A DNA stretch of 35,495 bases from CAYXVU01 sp964468725 (lineage in GTDB: Bacteria; Acidobacteriota; Blastocatellia; UBA7656). The notes beneath the pieces are model-generated. The model was not told where the DNA came from. It saw only the letters and a list, made by a program, of their open reading frames with translations, and did not search any database. The stretch lies in the NCBI GenBank assembly GCA_964468725.1, contig CAYXVU010000036.1:1-35495 (forward strand), given 5' to 3'. Position 1 is the first letter of the stretch. Every line of letters starts with the position of its first letter. The position numbers were made by a program, and so were the translations under genes. Positions 15,591-21,539 of the stretch are shown here, one piece after another.

Positions 15591-16598
15591 ATGGGAATCA
15601 AAGTAGGGATCAACGGCTTTGGCCGCATCGGGCGCAATGTCTTACGCGCTGCTTTGGGCAACAGCGATTTTGACTTTGTGGCCGTCAATGACATCACCAA
15701 CACGAAAACGCTTGCACACCTCCTCAAATATGATTCGGTGCTTGGCAACCTCGATGCTGACATTCGAGCGGGCGAAAATAGCATCATCGTCAACGGCGAT
15801 GAGTTCAAAGTCTTTGCCGAACGCGATCCGGCAAAGATTGATTGGGAATCGGTCGGCGCAGAGATCGTCATCGAATCCACCGGTCTGTTCACTAAAAAAG
15901 ATGATGCGGCCAAACACCTACACGGTTCGGTGAAGAAGGTCATCATTTCCGCGCCTGCTAAAGGCGAAGATATTACTCTGGTATTGGGCGTCAACGACGA
16001 AAGCTATGATGCGAAATCGCATCACGTCATTTCAAATGCATCGTGTACGACCAATTGTCTGGCTCCCATTGCGAAAGTTCTGCACGATCATTTCACCATC
16101 AAAAAAGGGTTGATGACGACTGTGCACTCGTATACCAACGATCAAAAATTATTAGACCTTCCCCATAGCGATCTGCGCCGTGCGCGGGCGGCAGCCATGT
16201 CAATCATCCCGACTTCGACGGGAGCCGCCAAAGCGATTGGCTTGGTGTTGCCAGAACTCAAGGGCAAACTGGACGGCCTCGCGTTGCGCGTGCCAACACC
16301 GAATGTTTCGATTGTGGATTTGGTTGCCGAAGTCGAAAAGCCCGCAACCAAAGAGGCGATCAATGCGGCCATGAAAGAGGCTGCCGAAGGGCGCATGAAA
16401 GGCATTCTTCAGTATTCGGATGAACCGTTGGTTTCGATTGATTTCCGCCGCAACTCCCATTCGTCCATCCTCGATGCCGAATACACCAACGTTCTCGAAG
16501 GGAATATGGTCAAACTCCTCTCGTGGTATGACAATGAGTGGGGTTATTCCTGTCGCGTCGTTGACCTGATGCGCTTTATCGCAGAGAAAGGACTGTGA
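15591..16598 (+). CDS. gap: Glyceraldehyde-3-phosphate dehydrogenase, type I
   Basis: A protein of 335 residues, the normal length. It converts glyceraldehyde 3-phosphate to 1,3-bisphosphoglycerate with NAD+. The N-terminal GINGFGRIGRNVLRA is the cofactor fold and VNDITN follows the second strand. The catalytic Cys152 is in SNASCTTNCLAP. HSYTNDQKLLD carries the partner histidine, and SWYDNEWGYSCRVVDL the C-terminal signature. The ATG has GGAGG 9 bases upstream. First gene of a glycolytic operon; a long hairpin separates it from pgk. Confidence 0.97.
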   Translation: MGIKVGINGFGRIGRNVLRAALGNSDFDFVAVNDITNTKTLAHLLKYDSVLGNLDADIRAGENSIIVNGDEFKVFAERDPAKIDWESVGAEIVIESTGLFTKKDDAAKHLHGSVKKVIISAPAKGEDITLVLGVNDESYDAKSHHVISNASCTTNCLAPIAKVLHDHFTIKKGLMTTVHSYTNDQKLLDLPHSDLRRARAAAMSIIPTSTGAAKAIGLVLPELKGKLDGLALRVPTPNVSIVDLVAEVEKPATKEAINAAMKEAAEGRMKGILQYSDEPLVSIDFRRNSHSSILDAEYTNVLEGNMVKLLSWYDNEWGYSCRVVDLMRFIAEKGL

Positions 16599-16606
16599 AA
16601 TTCATA

Positions 16607-16742
16607 ACGAGTGACAAGTGACAAAGTAGAAGCCGGGTGTTCTGTTCGTGTTTTCTCGATCTCAAGGGCAAGAAAACTATCCTCGGAAAGCAAAGAACCG
16701 GCAACGAAACCCGTTTCATTTCACTTATCACTTGTTACTCGT
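16607..16742. repeat. Long imperfect hairpin element between gap and pgk
   Basis: Left arm 16607-16627 (ACGAGTGACAAGTGACAAAG then T) pairs with right arm 16722-16742 (reverse complement ACGAGTAACAAGTGATAAGT then G) with few mismatches. Inside, GCCGG...GTTCT pairs with AGAACCGGC, and the centre has a perfect GTTTTCT/AGAAAAC pair around a 14-base loop. Nested stems thus span nearly the full 136 bases. It ends 17 bases before the pgk ATG, which has no clear ribosome site, so the fold could affect pgk translation or mRNA stability. It resembles a miniature palindromic element. Confidence 0.6.
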
Positions 16743-16759
16743 CTCGGGTCACTCTCGTT

Positions 16760-17971
16760 ATGGCAAAGCTTTCGATTACTGATCTCGATTTGCAGGGCAA
16801 GCGCGTTTTGATGCGTGTGGATTTCAACGTTCCGATTGGTGATGACGGCAAGGTCGGTGACGATACGCGCATTCGCGCTGCGCTGCCGAGTATCCGATAT
16901 GCAATTGAGCATGGGGCGCGATTGGTGCTGGCTTCTCATTTGGGCAGGCCGAAGGGTAAACCCGATCCGAAGTATTCGCTTGCTCCTGCGGCTGCACGCT
17001 TATCCGAGTTGTTAGGTAAACCGGTCACCCTGGCGCCGGATTCGGTAGGCGACGTGGTGCAGGGGATGGTGGACGCGCTTGAGCCGGGTGCGGTGCTGAT
17101 GCTGGAAAATGTGCGCTTTTACGCGGGCGAAGAGAAGAATGATCCGGAGTTTGGCAAACAACTCGGTGCGCTTGCCGACCTATACGTCAATGATGCCTTT
17201 GGCACGGCGCACCGCGCACACGCCTCTACGGAAGGCGTTACTCACTACGTTGACCAAGCGGCAGCCGGTTTCTTGATGCAGAAGGAGCTTGAATACTTAG
17301 GCAAAGCTCTTGATAACCCCGAACGCCCCTTCGTCGTGATCTTGGGCGGCGCAAAAGTCTCTGACAAGATTGCTGTGATTGAGAACCTGCTACTATCTGC
17401 CGACTCCATCCTTATTGGCGGCGCGATGGCCTACACATTTTTGAAGGCGCAAGGGATTGAGACCGGACGCTCGCTGGTCGAAGATGACAAACTCGATCTG
17501 GCGCGTGATCTTCTAAGGCGCGCAGGTGAGAGCGGCGTTGATTTTGTTTTGCCAACCGATCACGTCGTTGTAGATAAAGCTCAATGGGATGCCGATGCAC
17601 AATCTGCGCCGACGCGCATCTGTGCGGTCATGGAAACAGCAGCCAACGAAGCCGGTTTCGATATTGGCCCACAATCAATCGAAGCATTTGCTCAGCGCGT
17701 GCGCGATGCGCACACGATTGTTTGGAACGGCCCGATGGGAATGTTCGAGCGACCGCCGTTTGATCGAGCGACCCGCGCACTGGCGGAAGCGGTTGCCGCA
17801 TCGCAGGCAACAAGCATTGTTGGAGGCGGCGATTCGGTTGCGGCTGTGAGTGAAGCTGGCGTCGCAGATCGAATCTCTCATGTTTCAACGGGCGGCGGCG
17901 CTTCACTCGAATTTCTGGCAGGCGACATGCTGCCGGGAGTGGCCGCGCTCAGTGAAAAAGTAAGTAGGTAA
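16760..17971 (+). CDS. pgk: Phosphoglycerate kinase
   Basis: A protein of 403 residues. It transfers the phosphate of 1,3-bisphosphoglycerate to ADP. The start at 16760 (MAKLSITDLDLQGKRVLMR) matches the family N-terminus; the open frame back to 16637 lies inside the hairpin element and is not credible. Landmarks: RVDFNVPIGDDG, ASHLGRPKG, MLENVRFYAGEEKND, YVNDAFGTAHRAHAST, VILGGAKVSDKIAVI, VWNGPMGMFERPPF and the nucleotide loop GGGDSVAAVSEAG with the final VSTGGGASLEFLAG. No good Shine-Dalgarno sequence precedes the ATG. Second gene of the gap operon. Confidence 0.97.
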   Translation: MAKLSITDLDLQGKRVLMRVDFNVPIGDDGKVGDDTRIRAALPSIRYAIEHGARLVLASHLGRPKGKPDPKYSLAPAAARLSELLGKPVTLAPDSVGDVVQGMVDALEPGAVLMLENVRFYAGEEKNDPEFGKQLGALADLYVNDAFGTAHRAHASTEGVTHYVDQAAAGFLMQKELEYLGKALDNPERPFVVILGGAKVSDKIAVIENLLLSADSILIGGAMAYTFLKAQGIETGRSLVEDDKLDLARDLLRRAGESGVDFVLPTDHVVVDKAQWDADAQSAPTRICAVMETAANEAGFDIGPQSIEAFAQRVRDAHTIVWNGPMGMFERPPFDRATRALAEAVAASQATSIVGGGDSVAAVSEAGVADRISHVSTGGGASLEFLAGDMLPGVAALSEKVSR

Positions 17972-17996
17972 CAATTCTGTTTTTTAGAAGGTAGGT

Positions 17997-18608
17997 ATGA
18001 AAGTTACGGCGTTGATGATTCTGATTTTGATGTTGGTCGGGCTTGCAGGCTGTAAAAAGCCTGCCTATAGCGATATGAAAGTGGATGAGAAAGGGCGGGA
18101 GGCCAAACAGGATAACGAACCGACTTCAAATCCATCCGCAACAAGCGCTGCTGAAACTCCGACAAACCCATCTCCCACGCCCTCTGCCGACCCGTCAGCG
18201 CCGCTGACTCCAACTGTGCCTGCGCCAATCGAGTCGGCACAAGCGCCAACGCCGGTGCCAATGCCGTCGTTTTTCGACACTACGAAAGGGCAGATCAAAG
18301 ACTTGCCTACCTATCCCGAATCGGTAGTTCGCAACATGCAAGTCGGCCCGTTGAATGGTGTCGCCTCAACGTTGATTCTGCTCGATGCGCGCGGCCCGAT
18401 GGAAAAGATCGCCAAGTTTTATGACGCAGCGGTGAAGAGCAAAGGTTGGACGGTGGTCGTTCGTATTGATGACCCTGAGATTTACAAACTCGAATTGAAA
18501 AAAGGCGATCTGAATGAAGCACTTGTGCAAGTCAATCAAGATAAGCAGAGCGGCAGAATCACCATTATGCTATCGCGCGCCGAACAGCCTCCGCCTGCTA
18601 AACCATAG
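17997..18608 (+). CDS. Lipoprotein of unknown function inside the glycolytic operon
   Basis: A protein of 203 residues. The signal MKVTALMILILMLVGLAGC has a textbook LAGC lipobox with Cys19. About 70 residues of Pro/Thr/Ser/Ala-rich linker follow (for example TPTNPSPTPSADPSAPLTPT). Then comes a compact C-terminal domain of about 110 residues (LPTYPESVVRNMQVGPLNGV, then PMEKIAKFYDAAVKSKGWTVV, then a beta hairpin ending GRITIMLSRAE). The PMEKIAKFYDAAVKSKGW pattern resembles small domains found in uncharacterised bacterial lipoproteins; no function known. AGAAGGTAGGT precedes the ATG by a few bases. It sits 25 bases after pgk and 32 bases before tpiA, so it is almost certainly co-transcribed with glycolytic enzymes, an unusual position for an envelope protein. 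Confidence 0.85.
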   Translation: MKVTALMILILMLVGLAGCKKPAYSDMKVDEKGREAKQDNEPTSNPSATSAAETPTNPSPTPSADPSAPLTPTVPAPIESAQAPTPVPMPSFFDTTKGQIKDLPTYPESVVRNMQVGPLNGVASTLILLDARGPMEKIAKFYDAAVKSKGWTVVVRIDDPEIYKLELKKGDLNEALVQVNQDKQSGRITIMLSRAEQPPPAKP

Positions 18609-18640
18609 TCGGATTCTCTATCAAGTTCGCGTTGAAATTT

Positions 18641-19396
18641 ATGCGTAGACCTGTCATAGCCGGAAACTGGAAGATGTATAAGACGATCTCCGAAGCGGTA
18701 GACTTCGTACAGTCAGTGAAGCCGTTGGTGGTGGCGGCGACGCATTGCGACATTGTTGTAGCGCCACCTTTCACGGCTCTGCGCGCCGTTGCCGACCGAC
18801 TGGAAGGATCAAATGTCGCCATCGCCTCACAGGATATTGCCGCTGAAGCAGGGAGCGGGGCTTTCACCGGCGAAGTATCTGCAACGATGATCCGCGATGC
18901 GGGCGCGCGTTTCGCCATCATCGGCCACTCTGAACGGCGTCAGTATTACGGCGAAACGGATGAGAGCGTTAATAAAAAGATCGGGCAAGCCTTGCAATCC
19001 GAACTTCTCCCCATCGTATGTGTGGGCGAGCGTTTGGCAGACCGAGACACCAATCAAGCGGAGTCTGTGGTTGGTGCGCAACTGAGCGGCGGGTTGCGAA
19101 ACTTGACACTGCAAGAGGCCATCCGTATCATCATCGCTTACGAGCCGGTATGGGCAATCGGCACAGGGCGCACCGCAACACCCGAAACCGCCCAGCAGAT
19201 GCACGCCTTCATCAGGTCCCGAATCCGCGAACTATTCGGAGATGAAGTAGCCGCTGGCACACGGATTTTGTATGGCGGCAGCGTCAAGCCTGACAACATC
19301 GCGGCTTTGATGACAGAGCCGGATGTTGATGGCGCACTGGTTGGCGGGGCGAGCCTCGAAGCCAGTTCCTTTGCCGAGATTGTCAACTATCAATAA
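18641..19396 (+). CDS. tpiA: Triosephosphate isomerase
   Basis: A protein of 251 residues that interconverts dihydroxyacetone phosphate and glyceraldehyde 3-phosphate. Starting at the ATG 18641, the catalytic residues are Lys11 (AGNWKMYKT), His96 (IIGHSERRQYYGET) and Glu168 (IAYEPVWAIGTG). The phosphate loops YGGSVKPDN and GALVGGASLE are intact. A TTG nine bases earlier is a possible alternative start. Neither has a recognisable Shine-Dalgarno site, so translation may be coupled to the preceding gene. Fourth gene of the gap operon; secG begins 17 bases later. Confidence 0.97.
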   Translation: MRRPVIAGNWKMYKTISEAVDFVQSVKPLVVAATHCDIVVAPPFTALRAVADRLEGSNVAIASQDIAAEAGSGAFTGEVSATMIRDAGARFAIIGHSERRQYYGETDESVNKKIGQALQSELLPIVCVGERLADRDTNQAESVVGAQLSGGLRNLTLQEAIRIIIAYEPVWAIGTGRTATPETAQQMHAFIRSRIRELFGDEVAAGTRILYGGSVKPDNIAALMTEPDVDGALVGGASLEASSFAEIVNYQ

Positions 19397-19412
19397 AAGG
19401 TAGGTACGGAAG

Positions 19413-19874
19413 TTGTATTACTTATTGATGACTCTATATATCATTGCCTGCGTGTTGCTCATCCTCTTCGTGTTGTTGCAACCGGGGAAATCGGATGCCG
19501 CAGCCGTCTTCGGCGGCGGAGCCAATTCGTCAGCCTTTGGCCCGCGCGGCACGCAGACCGTAATGGCGAAGATCACCATCACGGCGGCAATCGTCTTTTT
19601 CATCACTGCATTTCTGTTCTCGATACCGGGACTCTTCAGCCCTGGATCTGTGGGCGAATCGGTGACCACCGATTCGAACTCGGTCGCTCCGGTTGTGCCA
19701 GAGCCGACCGTTCCTGCGCCGACCGATTCGACTTCGCCGCAAGGGCAAGCTCCGGCAGTTGTGACGCCGCAGTCGGGAACTAGCACTGGGAACGCAAATG
19801 TTGCGACTCCCTCTGCACAGCCGTCAAAGCCGGAAGCTAAGAAAGAGGAGCCGAAAAAAGGCAACTCCAAGTAG
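19413..19874 (+). CDS. secG: Preprotein translocase subunit SecG with a long C-terminal tail
   Basis: A protein of 153 residues if translated from the TTG at 19413, which has AAGGTAGG about 10 bases upstream; the ATG at 19428 is the alternative. SecG is the small two-helix partner of SecYE. The first helix is YYLLMTLYIIACVLLILFVLLQPGK. The cytoplasmic loop has the family AAAVFGGGANSSAFGPRG, and the second helix is ITITAAIVFFITAFLFS. A typical SecG ends soon after; here about 75 more residues of Pro/Ser/Thr/Val-rich sequence follow, closing with a basic KPEAKKEEPKKGNSK. The position after tpiA and before a leucine tRNA is a widespread bacterial arrangement. Confidence 0.93.
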   Translation: MYYLLMTLYIIACVLLILFVLLQPGKSDAAAVFGGGANSSAFGPRGTQTVMAKITITAAIVFFITAFLFSIPGLFSPGSVGESVTTDSNSVAPVVPEPTVPAPTDSTSPQGQAPAVVTPQSGTSTGNANVATPSAQPSKPEAKKEEPKKGNSK

Positions 19875-19954
19875 TTTGCTTTTTGAAAGGGCAGTCGTTG
19901 AACCCTGATAATTGCCGTGAGAGTCTGCATTGCTTTGCCCAGAGGGCCATAACC

Positions 19955-19979
19955 AAACGCCGACTTTCGGCAGTCGTTT
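19955..19979 (+). terminator. Weak hairpin after secG
   Basis: AAACG-CCGA, loop CTT, TCGG-(CAGT bulge)-CGTTT. No strong T tract follows, so this may be a transcript end or only a fold in the secG-tRNA spacer (19875-20089), in which nothing else is recognised. Confidence 0.3.
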
Positions 19980-20089
19980 GAGATTGACCGATGTGGTGAC
20001 CAGAGGGTCAAGAGCTAGTTACGAGCGGCAAAAACACAAGCTCGGTATCGGTCATCCTGAGCAGTTGTTATTTGATAGAGCAAGTTTGT

Positions 20090-20174
<85 letters not shown>

Positions 20175-20374
20175 AATCACTTTGCTCAGGTTCGAATTCA
20201 TCATTCGGTCTGGAAAGACTCGATTCCCACCCTTTTCTATTCGCTTAATTGAACCCTCGTATCTCTTTCATCGGCGCATCTTCTCTGCTAAGCCAATCTG
20301 AATTGCTGTAATCGCTATGAATGATCTACAGTTGGCAGGCCGCGAATTCCTTCGCTGTCGCTGGAAGGAGGTTC

Positions 20375-20573
20375 ATGACAAACCGGCAACCTAACGATCC
20401 GAAGGCAGGTGCCCTATCTGTGTCTGAGTCGCTAAAGGTATTGTGGATTACCGCCGGGTTGGGCTGTGACGGAGAATCGGTTGCCTTAACGTCCGCGACG
20501 CCGCCGAGTATGGAAGACATCGTACTCGGCGCCCTACCTTGGCTGCCGCCCGTAAAGCTCTACAACCCTTTTT
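20375..20573 (+). pseudogene. N-terminal fragment of a [NiFe]-hydrogenase small subunit (group 1h-like)
   Basis: About 65 recognisable residues: MTNRQPNDPKAG, then SLKVLWITAGLGCDGESVAL, then TSATPPSMEDIVLGALPWLP and VKLYNPF. The GLGCDGESVALTSAT segment with its iron-sulfur cysteine is typical of small subunits of oxygen-tolerant, high-affinity hydrogenases of the actinobacterial/acidobacterial type. The family is usually over 300 residues, so four fifths is missing. An AAGGAGG ribosome site precedes the ATG, though at only 3 bases. The similarity stops near 20566-20573 and the sequence continues, in a different frame, as the end of a HypE protein. The group assignment is from memory of the motif and should be checked. 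Confidence 0.75.
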
Positions 20574-20726
20574 ACTGCTGCAATGTAGAACTATCCGGCA
20601 GGTCGAGCAGCCGCCGTCATCGGCGAAGTTACCGGCACTCCTGCAGGAATGGCCGCCCTCAACACCAGATTTGGCAGCGGGCGCTTCGTTGATCGCTTAA
20701 TTGGCGAACAGTTGCCGCGAATTTGC
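20574..20726 (+). pseudogene. hypE: C-terminal fragment of hydrogenase maturation protein HypE
   Basis: In a frame different from the hydrogenase fragment, the translation reads TAAM, an in-frame TAG (20586-20588), NYPAGRAAAVIGEVTGTPAG, MAALNTRFGSGRFVDRL and IGEQLPRIC. The AAVIGEV strand and the terminal PRIC motif are hallmarks of HypE, whose C-terminal cysteine carries the cyanide-ligand precursor. Here the cysteine (20724-20726) is not terminal: the frame runs on to a TGA at 20784-20786, which would inactivate it. Only about 50 of the usual 330-350 residues remain, so this is a remnant. With the preceding fragment it marks the two ends of a lost hydrogenase operon. Confidence 0.72.
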
Positions 20727-20790
20727 TCAGGAGACAGCTTGTCGAACCGGAAAAAAGGGTTGGGTTATTGGGCGGCCTCGGTTTGAAAGT

Positions 20791-20880
20791 AGGGCACGAA
20801 GAAACACGGAAGTAGCGGCGTATTGCGGAACAATGGGGAGAGTCCGTGAAAAACCGTTCCTCCGTGTTTCTTCGTGCCCT
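20791..20880. repeat. Perfect 20-bp inverted repeat with a 50-base spacer
   Basis: AGGGCACGAAGAAACACGGA (20791-20810) and its exact reverse complement (20861-20880). The whole unit is 90 bases and starts 4 bases after the stop that closes the hypE remnant frame. The arrangement is like a REP doublet (REPIN) or a miniature inverted-repeat element. No transposase gene is in the window. The remaining 124 bases before the OsmC gene hold nothing I recognise. Confidence 0.8.
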
Positions 20881-21004
20881 AGCTCTCTGGCGCAGCCTGA
20901 TAAACTTTCGGCTAAGACGCTTCGGTGATATGATTGGCCACTCGTTTACCGAGCGTGTTACCGATTTACCTCATCATTAGAAAGTAATACCGATTGGTTT
21001 TCTT

Positions 21005-21448
21005 ATGAACGATCAACCAATATCAGAACTGAAAATCGCGCACTTGCGCTATACGGGCGACGAATCGTTTGTTGCCATATCGCCGAGCGGGCATGCCATC
21101 CTTACGGGATTTGCAACCGTTGAAGAACTCACCTCACCCACGCCGATGGAATTGCTTCTCATATCCCTAGGCGGTTGTACGGGTGCGGATGTTAGTTCGA
21201 TTTTGCAAAAGAAACGGCAGCGCGTGACCGGCTATGAAATCGAAGTGCGCGGCAATCGCCGGGGCGAACATCCGCGCATCTACACCCATATTGAAGTCAT
21301 TCACCGGGTGCGCGGCTACGCGATTGATGAGAGAGCGGTGGCGCGCGCCATTGAACTTTCCGAAGAGAAGTATTGCAGCGTATCGGCCATGCTCAAAGCC
21401 GCTACGCCGATTACAACCCGATTTGAAATCATTGAAGAGTCGCATTGA
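21005..21448 (+). CDS. OsmC family protein (peroxiredoxin-like)
   Basis: A protein of 147 residues, the normal OsmC/Ohr size. The two redox cysteines are Cys58 (LLISLGGCTGADVSSIL) and Cys124 (SEEKYCSVSAMLKAA), each in its family motif, with the TSPTPMELL helix before the first. OsmC proteins reduce organic hydroperoxides with help from dihydrolipoyl or other thiols; the YhfA-like subfamily has less clear activity, and this protein may belong there because of the IEVRGNRRGEHPRIYTHIEV strand pair. The ATG has no evident Shine-Dalgarno. It is followed 91 bases later by an exported peptidase. Confidence 0.92.
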   Translation: MNDQPISELKIAHLRYTGDESFVAISPSGHAILTGFATVEELTSPTPMELLLISLGGCTGADVSSILQKKRQRVTGYEIEVRGNRRGEHPRIYTHIEVIHRVRGYAIDERAVARAIELSEEKYCSVSAMLKAATPITTRFEIIEESH

Positions 21449-21539
21449 CTTCCGGTCAGATGCCCAGTCTCAGGTGTATGGGTAGCCGGATGCTCTTCCT
21501 CCAGTGGACTTGTCAAACAGATTTGGAATAGGAGGCGTT

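Noticed and set aside
20701..20928. A 75-codon open frame after the hypE remnant
   Set aside because: It is in a different frame from the HypE similarity, has no ribosome site and reads straight through the perfect inverted repeat.
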